Assembly: GCA_029255685.2 (NCBI GenBank)
Contig: CM055320.2
Location: 8,418,614 to 8,482,613 of the forward strand
Reading direction: 5' to 3'
Length of the DNA stretch: 64,000 nt
Source of the DNA: Silene conica
Taxonomy: Eukaryota > Streptophyta > Magnoliopsida > Caryophyllales > Caryophyllaceae
Made by a program: the position numbers and the translations under genes. Positions within the stretch are counted from its first letter, which is position 1, and each line of letters begins with the position of its first letter. Shown here one piece after another: positions 33,450 through 45,354 of the stretch. Under the pieces are notes generated by a model. It was not told the origin of the DNA and did not search any database. It was given only the letters and a program-made list of their open reading frames with translations.

Positions 33450-34857
33450 ATAGTTTTAACTCATGTCTAATCTTCAAGTGTTGAGCTTCAAGCAGGGAGT
33501 GAATACGAGCCCACATAGTATCAAGGTTTAAGTTATGACTCTTCAACCAAGACTTCAGGAGAGAATGAGAGAACTCTACTCGGGAAGTGGCCGTGTTACG
33601 GAAGTGGAAGTATTGGTTCGTATACAAAACAACAAACTTCTTCTTGTATTTACCCCATGTTTCGATGACATAATCAGCCAACACTCCCCAATTTTCACAA
33701 AAAGATCCCCATGCACTTCCAAACTCAGCAAGGGTGGATGCATTGATCACGCGGTACCAACCGCTTTCTTTACTGTGCATGATCATGTCTTTGTACCAAA
33801 TCAAATGCTTCGAGCTTAGTGCTTCTTTCTCCACGGCGCGGTTCAAATGCCAACGACACAAAATGTGAGGAGTGTCCGGATAGAGGGACTCAATAGCGCC
33901 GATCAAGCCCAACTCTCGATCAGCGACAAGGGTAGGCATATGTGAACCCATAAGTAGCTCCTCTAATCTCCCCAACATCCACCCATAATCTGTTTCATTT
34001 TCAGACGGAAGGAGCACAGTGACAATTAAGAAGGAGGATCCACAAGGTGTTACGCCAACGATCTCAATAAGTACAATCTTCAAAACGTTGGTCTTGTAGA
34101 TAGCGTCGATAAGAGCCACATGTGGGTAAGCACGGAAGAGTTTGACGGATTCTGGATGAGACATAAACACATAACTTACCTCCTTTGAATCGGGATCTGA
34201 TACGTGCCACTCCACATAATTAGCAGCAACTGCTACAACCAAAAGTTGTTGAGCGGGATTCCTAGTTCCACTCATCTCACGCCGAACCTTGTTCGCCTCG
34301 CTATAAATTTGCCCGCTTGTTGGTTGGGGTTTATCCGGGGTTCTTTGATGAAGACCGTTTTTGATCTCTCTCGGCGGAATCGATGCCCGGACTTGTTGCC
34401 TCACGAATTCTTTCTCTTCGGCATAGACCAGCAAAATGTCTATCCCCATCTTTATAGTTTGTTACTTCGTGGTTGTGATATCCACCCTCCGGAGAAGTAA
34501 GAATGTACCAAACAATCATCTGCTTCCCTTTTAGATCATCGACGTAGTCCTGCACGGCTCGAATCCTAAACAAACATTCGCACTTAGCCGTCCCTCTCTT
34601 ACTAGGATTCTCCGGTTTCTCGCGATCGATCTTCTTTCTGGTTCGGCCGTACCTTGAACAATGAAAGTATGACCCGAGCAACTCCGGTTGTCTACAATTT
34701 TTGGCCCTATTTGTTGCTTTTACTAAGGCAAAACCGTTATCATAAACTATTTTCTGAGCCCAGTCAAACGCCTCATCCCGACTTATAAAAGATGAATACG
34801 TCTCAAAATGGCGGTTGTAATTAACATCATTTTCACCAAACTCCTCAAACGAATTCT
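33450..34857 (-). pseudogene. MULE transposase gene (FAR1-like), disrupted by element A
   Basis: Read on the minus strand from about 34857, a FAR1-type zinc-binding domain appears (C in 'YFHCSRYG' and 'AKCECLFRI', then 'GGYHNHEV'). A MULE transposase core follows: first Asp in 'ALIDAIYKTN', second Asp in 'LVADRELGLI', and the C-x-x-H signature in 'ILCRWHLNRAV'. The frame changes near 34440, so one indel separates the DNA-binding part from the catalytic part. The C-terminal side is cut at 33450 by element A; the next codons (reading 'SRSKPVSVG') are found at 1705-1742. An upstream AG at about 34858 and a GTAAGT at about 35400 suggest an intron in the 5' part. It would have catalysed Mutator-type transposition. 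Confidence 0.85.
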
Positions 34858-34979
34858 GTTAACACGCAAAATTGGTAATGATTAGATTATAAAATATTAA
34901 AAAAAACCTAAATTTATGTTAAAAACTTAATAAAATGACGGAAAAATAAGGGACTTGAAAACTGGTCATCCTCAGTCCT

Positions 34980-35275
34980 CAGTCCTCACCACATATGGAC
35001 GTGAATAGTACACGTCCAAACCCTGGAGGGATGTGTACTATTCACGTCCTACTCCATATGAGACGTGTAAATCACACGTCCAAGGCCACAAGGGACGTGC
35101 GATTTACACGTCCAAACCAGCATTGGACGGATTAAAAACATGTCCTCACCACCATTGGACGTGAATATCACACGTCCTCACCACCAATGGACGGACAACA
35201 TTCGCGTCCTCACCACCATTGGACGTGTACTATTCACGTCCTAACCTACCAAGGACGTGAATTCTTCAAGTCTAA
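34980..35275. repeat. 32-bp palindromic tandem array, about nine units
   Basis: Roughly nine consecutive units of 32 bp, each with GGACGTG and CACGTCC arms separated by a variable 7-12 bp loop (for example GTACTATT, AATATCA, ATTTA). They are joined by a CCTCACCACCATT-like linker that is best conserved in the last units. Every unit holds two ACGT cores. The array lies just upstream of the MULE transposase coding part, probably in its 5' intron or terminal region. Confidence 0.85.
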
Positions 35276-35687
35276 TGCAAAATTTCGATCCTATAGTTTG
35301 TCGTATTCAATGGCTTCTACGTATAGTTCAACCTAATATGAACTAAATGGCTTAAACATGTAATTCAATAAATAATAATTCAAATAAAAATAGATTTTAG
35401 TTACTTACCGATGAATGTTGTTTGACATTGAATCGTTGACGTTGTTTGATGTTGTTGTTCGTTGTTTTCTACCAATTTTTTTTAATTGTTGTTTTTGTGG
35501 GGTTTTTGTTTGGGAGAATATTTTGTAGAGAGAGTGTGTGAAAAGGGTATAGTTCGTCTTTTTTATAAAAACGTCGACGATTTGTTACAAAACGTCGATG
35601 ACCTTTCGCAACCCCCTTAATAAACCATGTCCCCGAATATCTAACCCCAATAAGGGACATAATAATCGGTATTAACACTAAAAAATA
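35276..35687 (-). other. Probable 5' part of the MULE element, no clear gene
   Basis: The minus strand has a possible splice donor (CATCGGTAAGTAAC, + about 35398-35412) after a short T/A-rich exon-like segment. I cannot identify a MULE terminal inverted repeat here. Confidence 0.3.
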
Positions 35688-35924
35688 CTACCTCTATCTT
35701 TTTTTAATTGTCATTCTCATTTTCGAGACACTCACTTCTCTCTTCAATATCTCTCAAAATATATAACTAAATATATTGAAATGTATACTCATATTAAAAC
35801 TTTATTCGTTAAAAATTTTATGGTGTGATTTTTTTTATAATTTTTCATTAATATATTTTTGTAGAAATTGAATTCAAACGCTCACCTCGTAAAATGAAAA
35901 CGTCAGTTATCTTAGAACGGGGAG
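35688..35924. mobile_element. Stowaway-like MITE candidate
   Basis: A 237-bp segment bounded by TA dinucleotides with imperfect terminal inverted repeats. The left reads CTACCTCTATCTTTTTTTAA. The complement of the right end reads CTCCCCGTTCTAAGATAAC. CTACCTC/CTCCC starts, TA duplication and small size fit the Tc1/mariner-type Stowaway family. No coding capacity. Confidence 0.5.
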
Positions 35925-36480
35925 TAGTTTTTTTAAACAGCGGGTCTTGCTTGTGACTGGCTAATCCCGTCACAAGCTCGTGACCTCTCACAAAAAGGGA
36001 GAGGGATAAGGTGAAACACCCTTTATATGCTTTCCCACTCACCTTCTATAAATATTTTGTGAGAGGAAACGATACCCTTTATGAGATTTTGTGTTTTTTA
36101 AAACATGAGAAAAGTCATTATCATAGATATATCCTTCTAACCCAGGAATTTGATTATTTCAATTACATTAACATATACTCAGTAACTCCCGATTCACATT
36201 ATATCGATTTCCAACGCAAACCGATATAGACATGAACATCCGAATGCAATTAAATGCCATGTGATCGTTATCGCTAACAATTTTATAGAACAAAATCATT
36301 AGTTTTATAGTAAAATATAATTTCATAAAAATACCCGTTTGATATATTTAGTCAATTGTCTCTGATTAGTTTTCTATTTTAATTTTTGGGTGTTTCATAT
36401 CAAAATGTAATAAGTGAATTAGCTAGTGATTTAAAATCTATAAGTAAAAGCCTATTTTTTTTTTAAAAAAAAACCTCTAC
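35925..36480. other. Gene-less AT-rich stretch
   Basis: No gene, repeat or motif that I can support is visible here. Confidence 0.5.
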
Positions 36481-38786
36481 TTATACCAATGCATGTATTG
36501 TGTGAGATGTAAACTAGCTATATATTGAAAGAGTAAAAAGAAAAAAAAAGATAAAAATAAGATAGGTTACCTTATTTATTAAACTAGTTTTATGCCCGTA
36601 CAAAAAATGTACGGGTCTATTTCTAAAATTTCGTAAATATATTAAAAAAAGTAGTACAAATATAATTTAATATGAACTTAAATGAGAAATATATAAATTA
36701 TGAATTCGGGGATGATTTTGACTCCAAATAATTGATTTACTGGTATAATTAAATTTTTTTTAATGATTATATAAATTGAAATAAATAATCATGACATTAT
36801 GAAATAACTTTGAACCATATAAAATAGATAAAGAAATTGTATTATATTTCTATATCTTACCCTTTAAATAACTTATTTTCTAAATGAATGTAAAATGATA
36901 GAAATATTTTTAATAGCAGTCTCTTAAAATTTGTGGATGATTTTATAAAGAAAATAATAATGTATTGTTATTAAGACCATCTTTTTACTCGATGTTAATG
37001 TAGTTTTATTTGACTAATTCTCGAAGGTTGTTATATTTTCTTAAAAATCGTAAATTTATATATTTTTTTTGTTAATTTAATGGGTTGGGTTTATTTTATC
37101 TTATTCAAAAAAAATTGATCGTTTCTTTCATTTTTTAATCTACGTTTTTTTGTTAATTTTTATCTCCTCGTGTATTTTTTTCATTTTTTTAATTTTATGG
37201 GTTGGGTTTATTTGATCTTATTCAAAAATCTTTGATCTACATTTCTTTCATTTTTTAATTTACGTTTTTTTGTTAATTTTTATCTCCTCGTGTATTTTTT
37301 TATACCAGTAGGAAAGTTATCACATTTTGATACGTAGTGACAACTTTTGATTAAATAGTGACATTTTTTTTTTTCATATTTTCGGAAATATAGATATTTT
37401 TAGGATTTATATTTCATCAAAATCTTAAAATTTGGGTCTCGTGTTAAATTTAATGTATATGTTTATATAGTATATAAATTTGTTTTTATACATTTTAATT
37501 GTCATAAATTATAGAGTAATACAGTCTCATATAAAAAGTTGTTCCTTCAGTGCTAATAAACGATTTTTCTTTTTATATATGTTGATCGTCTTATGGTATG
37601 AGAGTATGAGACCTTTCATACAAAAATTCTAATTTAATTTTAATTGTCAAGGTATCCAAGAGGTTAATTTTCCGGAATTGTAATTTTTTTTTTATTAAAA
37701 TTTGTTGTCTCCTATATAGATTTCCGATTTTTTAAAAAATTTCTTTTATTGTAAGGTTGAATGTGATTAATTTTTTTATCATAAGCTTTTTAACATATGA
37801 ATATGTATATGAAAAATAATAAGAAATGAGGAGAGAGGGTAATTAATTAGAGAGAGTAAGTGGAGAGAGTGGAGTTAGTTAATGTGAAAAAGAAAATTAA
37901 AAAGTAAAAATTCTAGCCAATCACAAGCCTAGAAATAATCTTCCTTTTATAGATAGGGGATGTTACCTAGGTTGTTTCATTTAAGGCATGCAACTTATTT
38001 GCTTAAATAAGTTACTTTTGACAAACACTTGTAAAAAAAAGTAAATTATCAATAACTCCATTTTAAAATACACTTTTAAAACTTAACCTCTTTTAGAAAA
38101 AAAATTAAAAATCACCTAAAATATTACAAAAATTTTAAAATTGCTCCTTGACTCGTATTTTTACATCTTTATGACAAAGACGACCCTAAACTTCATTACA
38201 ATTCCACCACCCAAGGACTTCACGGTCAACCACCAGGTCCACCACAATCATCCACGGCTCCACCCAAACTCTACCATCATATTCGTCATAAGAGAATAGA
38301 ACCTCAACGTATTCTTGTAAATTGTAATAAAAATGTAAAAATAGAGGCTTGGAGCAATTGTTAAATTTTTGCATTACTTTGAGTGTAATTTTTAGACCGT
38401 TGTTAGAGTAAATTTTAAAAAGTGTATTTTAAAGGACAGTTATTGATAATAATTTTAACTACAAATATAAATTAATTGAAAATTTGGTCAAATAAACTAT
38501 TTTAGTCGGATAAAGTGAGACGCTTGCGGAAAATCCATGCAAGTGGTCATATAATGATATTACAAAGTTTTTTGTAAATTATTCGTGAAAGGAAACATAC
38601 TCCCATCAAACATAATAGGAAGTAAATGCGATCGATAATTCAATACTAATTTAAAAAGATTTTCATACTAATTTAGATATGTGAATCCTATAACAATTTA
38701 GACCACATCAATGAACTATAAATTGAAAGATAAATAGTTCTATTATTTTCACAATTTAAAACAAACAAATATTTCTACATTTAAAA
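36481..38786. repeat. Tandem duplication upstream of the PMEI-like gene, copy 1 (carries a Helitron)
   Basis: From 'ACCAATGCATGTATTGTGTG' at about 36484 to 'CTACATTTAAA' at 38786, this matches copy 2 (38787-39691) in order, apart from the 1377-bp Helitron and small indels. Without the Helitron it is about 930 bp. It ends where copy 2 begins, so the arrangement is a direct tandem duplication. Confidence 0.85.
36584..37960 (-). mobile_element. Non-autonomous Helitron
   Basis: On the minus strand it begins TCCCCTATCTATAAAAGG (5' TC end, + 37960). It ends with a hairpin CCCGTACA-n5-TGTACGGG, followed by CATAAAA and CTAG (+ 36584). The flanking bases are A and T, as expected for Helitrons inserting between A and T without a TSD. 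At 1.4 kb and AT-rich, it has no Rep/helicase coding. The corresponding position in copy 2 of the duplication lacks it. Confidence 0.85.
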
Positions 38787-38833
38787 ATACCAATGCATGT
38801 ATGTGTGAGATGTATACTAGCTATATATGTTGA

Positions 38834-38888
<55 letters not shown>

Positions 38889-39691
38889 TATGTTACCTTA
38901 TTTATTAATTACTATAAGTTACTTTTGACAAACACTTGGAAAAAAAAAGTAAATTATCAATAACTCCACTTTAAAATACACCTTTTAAAACTCACTCCTT
39001 TTTAAGATTATTTTTTAAAAAATTACACCTAAAATATTACAAAAATTTGAAAATTGCTCCTTGACCCATATTTTTACATTTTATGACAAAAACAACCTTC
39101 TATTTTTTCTCGTACAACTATTATTAAACTTTATTACAATTCTACCACCCAAGAACTCCACGGTCAACCACCACAATTCTCTACCCAGACTCAAACATCA
39201 TATTCGTCATAAGAGAATAAAACGTCAGGGTATTCATAAAAATATAAAAATAGAGGTTTTGGAGCAATTATTAAATTTTTGCATTATTTTGAGCGTAAGT
39301 TTTAAATTTTTTTTAGTTGAGAGTAAATTTTAAAAAGTGTATTTTAAAAAGCACTTAATGATAATTTTATAACTGAAAATTTGGTCAAATAAACTATTTT
39401 GGTCGGATAACGCGAGATGCTTGCGAAAAATCCATGCAACTATGCAAGTGGTCATATAATGATATTACAAAGTTTTTTGTAAATTATTCGTGAAAGGAAA
39501 CATACTCCCATCAAACATAATAGGAAGTAAATGCGATCGATAATTCGATACTAATTTAAAAAGATTTTCATACTAATTTAGATATGTGGATCCTATAACA
39601 ATTTAGACCACATCAATGAACTATAAACTGAAAGATAAATAGTTGTATTATTTTCACAATTTAAAACAAAAAAATATATCTACATTTCAAA
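38787..39691. repeat. Tandem duplication upstream of the PMEI-like gene, copy 2
   Basis: This copy of about 905 bp ends directly at the PMEI-like start codon, so it holds that gene's proximal promoter and 5' UTR. It contains an A homopolymer of more than 40 bases (38839-38886) where copy 1 has a shorter A/G tract. It lacks the Helitron. Confidence 0.85.
38839..38886. repeat. Long poly-A tract
   Basis: An almost pure A run of about 48 bases. It is long enough that assembly or slippage errors in its length are likely. Confidence 0.9.
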
Positions 39692-40273
39692 ATGGAGAAA
39701 ACCTTACTACCATGCGTTATTTTCTTTTGTTTGATAGCCTATAATAACATGATGTTTGTGAAAGCGCAAGCAAACGTAGTTAATCTAATCGATTTTACAT
39801 GCAAACAAACACCCGACTACAACTTATGCGTCTACATTTTAAACAGCGATCCAAGGAGTCGCTCCGCAGCAGATATGAAAGCTCTAGCGGCCATTTTAGT
39901 GGATCACGTGCACGACATAGCTGCTGCGACCCGATCCCACATTATAAGTGTGTCCATAGACCCGAAAACCGACTCAAAAATCAAACCCTATCTTTTCCAG
40001 TGTGTTACAAGGTATGATAAAATTTTGAGCTATTGGATTCCGAATGCTCAAACAAGCATGAAGAATAATGATTTTAATAAAGCTCAAGAATACATTGATG
40101 CTCTTCCGACGGCAATTGAGTTGTGCCAAAGGAATTTCGAGTTTTTGGGGCATGTCAAGGCGCCTATAAGTGTAACTGCTGATAGTAAGACCACGGACGA
40201 TATTGCTAAAGTCGCGATTGCGGTCGTGACCTATAAAGTTATGCACCCTGCTCCTCCGTCGTCCATGAATTGA
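39692..40273 (+). CDS. Secreted pectin methylesterase/invertase inhibitor-like protein
   Basis: A 193-residue intronless gene. Residues 1-25 form a signal peptide (hydrophobic 'LLPCVIFFCLIAY', ending near VKAQA), so the product should be secreted to the apoplast or vacuole. The mature part fits the PMEI/invertase-inhibitor fold, a four-helix bundle after an N-terminal hairpin. The family's disulfide cysteines are present: C37 and C46 with eight residues between, and C104 and C145. Such proteins inhibit pectin methylesterases or acid invertases by 1:1 binding; sequence alone does not say which. Length is typical. The stop is followed by a normal AT-rich 3' flank. Two related broken copies lie downstream at about 45355 and 61275, so this was a small gene cluster. 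The start is the first ATG and gives the signal peptide. Confidence 0.9.
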   Translation: MEKTLLPCVIFFCLIAYNNMMFVKAQANVVNLIDFTCKQTPDYNLCVYILNSDPRSRSAADMKALAAILVDHVHDIAAATRSHIISVSIDPKTDSKIKPYLFQCVTRYDKILSYWIPNAQTSMKNNDFNKAQEYIDALPTAIELCQRNFEFLGHVKAPISVTADSKTTDDIAKVAIAVVTYKVMHPAPPSSMN

Positions 40274-40460
40274 GAAACAAAGTAATTGATGAACTTGTAC
40301 TTGAAAATGATAAATTGTCCAAAGTGTATTAAGCATTTTTGAATGATAAATTGAATGGTACTATTACTATACTAATGTTTGTTGGAATCTAGTATGACTA
40401 ATTACGTATATAAACAATTTAATTTTTTTTTAAAAAAAAATTAATCTAGTATGACTAATC

Positions 40461-40470
40461 ACATATATAT

Positions 40471-40519
<49 letters not shown>
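40461..40519. repeat. AT dinucleotide microsatellite
   Basis: (AT)n with one small interruption, in the 3' flank of the PMEI-like gene. Confidence 0.9.
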
Positions 40520-40523
<4 letters not shown>

Positions 40524-40565
40524 AGGGATATTCTACGATGTATTCTATAAACGTCTATTATAGTA

Positions 40566-40761
40566 CTACCTCCGATTTCCTATGTTGTTCCCCTTTCCGT
40601 TTTAGTCTAATAACATTGATGTTCCCTCTTTCCTATTTTGGACAACTTTGTATGGTCCAAAATCAATTTCATGTGGGGTCATGTGTATTGTGTGGTCCAA
40701 ATTAATTTCCTTATTTCTTGTGTTAAAATTAAAAGGGAACAACACAAGAAATCGGAAAGAG
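40566..40761. mobile_element. Stowaway-like MITE
   Basis: A 196-bp element between TA duplications (40564-40565 and 40762-40763). Terminal inverted repeats pair over about 28 bp: left CTACCTCCGATTTCC and TGTTGTTCCC, right GGGAACAACA and GAAATCGGAAAGAG. No coding. Fits Stowaway MITEs. Confidence 0.8.
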
Positions 40762-41001
40762 TATATGTTATGAAGCCAGTGGCGGACCCAAGTGGGGTGC
40801 CGCTGGGGCACATGCCCCCGTAACATTTTTAGAATAATTTTTTTATATATATGTGAAGTTGTCTAGTTGGTAGAGGTAGTAAATTTTATCTAGGTGGTCT
40901 TGTTATATTTTTTAAAATTGCTTCAATTGTGGTTCGAACGCATGACCTGCGGATAAATTAACAGATTCTAAACCATTGAACTAATTACTTTTATTGTTAA
41001 A

Positions 41002-43239
41002 CTAGCTTAGAACCCGTGCAAATTGCACGGAATTGCATAGTTGAATAGTTCGTAGTTCTATATAGATGAATGTTTAAAATGTGTAAAAAAATCAGAATAA
41101 TAGTGTTGTCAATAGGTTAAAATAATCAAGCACATTTGTCATTTGTAATTTGAGGTTTGGAGTACTATTTGGTCTCACCTTTTATCTTTATTTATAAGCT
41201 CTTATTTTCAGTTACTCGACTATCACAGTTTATCCTTTTATTATTGTCATATTTCAAAGTATTTGAGAAAGTTGTTACGGATCCAAAAATAGGTTGACCT
41301 AAGATCCGACATTGACCCAAACTACAACACCCGAATGTGACCCAAAATCCGAATTGATCCGACCTGGCCTAAAATGACCTAAATTATCTTGATTGATAAC
41401 TGATCCAATCCGAAGTGGCCGATTTGACCACCCGCCAGAACCAAAATTATGATTTTCGCTCTTGATCATTAACCTGAAAATGACCCGACCCACTTAAACT
41501 GACCAACACATCAAAATAAATCTGAAACCCAAAATGACCGACACAACCTGAATTATTCCGAAATAATGATGAACTAAACTTACCCGGCCCAAATTGGTCC
41601 GACAGAACTTGATTCGACCCATTTACCAAGTATAGTATGAAAAAAGTATAACAAAATAATGAGTACAAAAGTAAAAAGGTGTAAATAAGGAAATACATCA
41701 TGTCATAGTTTTGGACTGATATTGTCGTAATGGTGGACTGTGCGTAATTTGTACGGTTTTCATTTACGGAAAGTATGTGTTTTGTGGGGAAATACCGTAG
41801 TAGTATGTTCCTTTTATTTGCCGTAAAATAAGTCATACAAAATTAATATCTTAGTAGAATATTGTCGTGGAACGTTTAATATATTTCCGTTCTTTTTCAA
41901 AGTCTTTCTATTGTAAAATATTGTCAAAAAAACTTGAAAAATAAGTCCTACGGAATTAATGTCATAGTATAATCATTTATAAACCTTGAACAGGAAATCT
42001 AAATTCTAAATTTTTGCAAGTATAAAAAAGATTGGTTTGTTGAATTATATTAGCAAATGCTCTGTACTTCTTTACAAATAAGAAATTATTGACCGGGTAA
42101 TACTCCGTAAACATTTAAGTACTCAAGTAAAATCAAATAAATAGAAATTCTACATAATAAAATCATAAAAAAGAAATAAATTCTAAATGGATATAGATAA
42201 CATGATTAGCTAAAATTTTAAAAAAAGAAAATATAATAATACTATAATATAATAATCACAATTAATATTAATTTGAAACTAAGTAATAATTTTACCATAA
42301 ACAACGAAATAACTAATGGATGAAAAACTATTTAACTAATGACTGACATGTATGTGTCCAATGATTTATCTATTATAGTTATATATGGATCATATTGCAT
42401 TCTATATCTACAATAATTGTATGATACAATATATTTCATACGTACAATATTGAAGATAAGAATACAATTGTAAAATAGTATTTTTTACGGCTGCAATATC
42501 TTTAATATGATAAGAATACAACAGCTTATACGGCTGCAATATTTTTATGGATTTCATCGTAGTGCATTCTATACCTAGAATAGTTGTATGATACAATATA
42601 CTCCATTTTGAATCTAGTATTTTTGTTTTTTGGTATGCATGTATGCGATTTACAAAATTTTTTAAGCAATTTCACGTCAATAACTTGATTGACTTAAGAT
42701 TGCTTATCTTTTATTGTTTGGTTATTTAAATATTATTTGCCCTTTTTTTTCCGAGTATATTTCTTTGATTTATTATTTAAAGATTAATTGTCGTTTTTTT
42801 CCAGGTGTATTTTTTTGATTGTTTATTAATAATTATAGAAATATTCTTTTCCGTATTTAATATAGATTGGAAGGAAAATGAAATTCACCAGATTAGTTTT
42901 CCGTGTATATTATAATAATAATTATCTAAATATTCGTTTCCAAAGTTAATATAAATGAAAAGGAAAAGTAGATTTATCAGATTAGTTGTCGATTTTTAGT
43001 GTATTATATGGATTAATTATTAAAGGATATCCAAAGAATAATTTGCAATATTTCTTATATCTATTACGACTATTAATGATGTGAGAATATTTCTTCCAAG
43101 ATTTTGTATACATAATAAGTGAGAATATTTTTTCCAAAATTTAATCACATTATGGGAATTTGGGCGGGAAAAATTTTAATGTGAGAGTGACACGTGTCCA
43201 ATTAATGTATAGTGGTTCTTCTTATATACTTATAATAGG
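41002..43239 (-). mobile_element. Helitron-like element inside the hAT element (first)
   Basis: The minus-strand 3' end has a CCGTGCA-ATT-TGCACGG hairpin, then GTTCTAAG and CTAG, with T next (+ 41001-41025). The 5' end is less clear: near 43239 the minus strand reads CCTATTATAAGTATATAAG, which would need one change to start TC. No Rep/helicase coding. Confidence 0.55.
41290..41620. repeat. Degenerate GACCCRAAATGACC-type tandem repeat
   Basis: Words such as TGACCCAAA, GATCCGACC, AAAATGACC and their variants recur about every 12-20 bp over some 330 bp. It is an old, diverged minisatellite lying within the Helitron-like block. Antisense open frames across it are by-products. Confidence 0.6.
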
Positions 43240-44694
43240 TTGTAACCCGTGAAATTCACGGGTCTGTTTTTTAAATTTTAGATGAATATAGTTAATAATC
43301 TTGGAGATAAACAAATTAATTACTTACGGTGACCTATTTTTAACTTTAGATGAATATCGTAATTAATAATATCAACAAAAGCTGATTAATTATATACGTA
43401 TCAATAAATTTCGAATTATTTATGACACATGTCCATATGACGATATACATGAGCTATCAGATAGCTTTTCATTAAGATGATCGAGACTTACGATAGAATT
43501 AGTACACTTATAATTACCCATTGCACCATTTTTAAAATATGTAACCCATATATACAATAAAGTTGTATATTACATAACGACATAACGTACAATAAAAGCA
43601 AAACGTAAATAATCTGATGAGACGTGAGTAGTAAATGTATAATTGGGTTAAAAAACGTATTTTTGATTATATTTACTAAAGATGTTCATATATTTAATAA
43701 CAGTTATTGCGTGTGACGTCTTACACGAAAACATTCTAAATTTATTAAATGACCACTCATTTACAATATTAAATAAACAGTCCGTAGTTGTTAAAATGAT
43801 TCGCATTCACGTAAAAATGCAGTCTAATAAATTACGACGCTCACATTAGTAAATATACCGAGGAAGAGTAATTTATTCCGACCCATATTTAATAAAGATT
43901 AAACAAACAAACAAAAAAAAAAAAAAATTTATCTGGAATGCTCCATACCACGATTGGATTGTTATCAAGATTAGTAGAAATTAGAGAAATATTTATACAT
44001 AGGTTATTATTATTATTCTTTACTTTACAAAATAGTTATTATTCTTTACAAAATAGAAATTAGAGAAAGATCAAATCTGGTATATCAAATCTTTAGTAGG
44101 ATATTATTATTATTATTATCATTAAGGTAATTTACGGAGCAGGACCATGATTTATAAATTTATTATTTATTAATTAATTATTATTATTAATTAATTGGAT
44201 CTCTTATATTCAAATCATTTAAGTCTCGACAATTTGAGTTCTTATGGAATGCAATTTTGGCATTCATTTGACGGATCTGGTATTTAAATTACCTAAATTT
44301 ATTTAAATTACCTTTTCACATGTAGAATTATGGGATGGATGGGCTTGTTGGCTTTATAAATTTATATTATTAATTAATTGAATCTCTTATATTCAAATCT
44401 TTTCAGTCTCGAGAATTTGAGTTCTTATGGAATGCAATCTTGACATTAAATCACGTGTAGAATTATGGAATTTATGGAATCAAATTAATTGTTAATTGAA
44501 ATACATAATCACGTCAACCAATTTAATGCAAATGGAATCAAATTTTTTTTTCTGGAATTATGGAATGCAATCTCTTATATTCAAATTTTATTGGACAATA
44601 TGTTAGGATGCTTTAAATCGCGACACGTAAGACAGAGCTTGTTTTATGTGATGCCACGTCAGCAGCTTGGCTTCTGCATTAGATAAATATATGA
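43240..44694 (-). mobile_element. Helitron-like element inside the hAT element (second)
   Basis: The minus-strand 5' end is TCATATATTTATCTAATGC (+ 44694), preceded by A. Near the other end is a CCCGTGAA-n-TTCACGGG hairpin (+ 43246-43262) followed by TTACAA and CCTAT, where CTRR would be expected. The CTRR end is imperfect because it directly adjoins the first Helitron-like element. No coding. Confidence 0.5.
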
Positions 44695-44949
44695 TTAACT
44701 ACTAATGTTAGTTATATTAATCAAATCAAATATTGTTTTTACATATATTTAAAATTTAAAATATTTTAGAGAAGACATTATTTTAAAAAAAAATATCTAT
44801 ACGACTAATTATTATTTTTATTCTTTTATGTGTATAATAATAACTAATTTAGAGTAAATTTTTTAAAATGTTGTCTTAGACGCGCATGAAAATGCGCGTT
44901 AATTAGTGCCCCTCGACTCTAACTTCCTAGGTCCGCCACTGTATGAAGC

Positions 44950-45354
44950 ATGAAATAATAACAGAAATTTGATGAAATCGAGTTAGATTTTTATACTATT
45001 TGGTTAGATAATGGTAATTCGGCGAACTAATAAGTAAATTGGTAGGTTGTCGAGTAATTAAAATGTTAAATAGACGATTTAATAGATAAATTAAGAAATT
45101 AAGCTAGCAAAGCCAATAAATAAAGTCATTACATAGACTAATACACCGTAGAATATCCCATAAATTTAATTTGGATATGAACAAAAATTATTTAGAAAAT
45201 GTAACCTTTAATTTGGATAAGACAGAGTAATAAGATTATGAGCTAATCTGGATAAAAAGACGGTAATAACATGATCACGGCGGCAATTACCATTCGGAAG
45301 CCTGGTTCCAAATTCTATTTAAAGGCCTAAAATATCATTTTTGTGAACAAAACA
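44950..45354. other. Gene-less AT-rich stretch upstream of a PMEI-like pseudogene
   Basis: No gene or repeat recognised. A TATA-like 'CTATTTAAAGG' at about 45316 may be the remains of the pseudogene's promoter. Confidence 0.4.

Larger units (their letters stand above)
40777..44941. mobile_element. Non-autonomous hAT-like element
   Basis: The ends are CAGTGGCGGACC and GGTCCGCCACTG, perfect 12-bp inverted repeats. The 8-bp target duplication TATGAAGC (40769-40776 and 44942-44949) is exact, as in hAT transposons. It is 4.2 kb with no transposase. Most of its interior consists of Helitron-like sequence (41002-44694). It lies about 0.5 kb downstream of the PMEI-like gene. Confidence 0.9.

Noticed and set aside
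34980-35275. CRISPR-like array (32-bp period with conserved arms and variable loops)
   Set aside because: Loops are only 7-12 bp and AT-rich, units are degenerate and contiguous, and the context is a plant MULE. It is a palindromic minisatellite.
41299-41836. Minus-strand frames of 64 and 129 codons
   Set aside because: They lie over the degenerate GACCC repeat and AT-rich Helitron sequence with no family resemblance.
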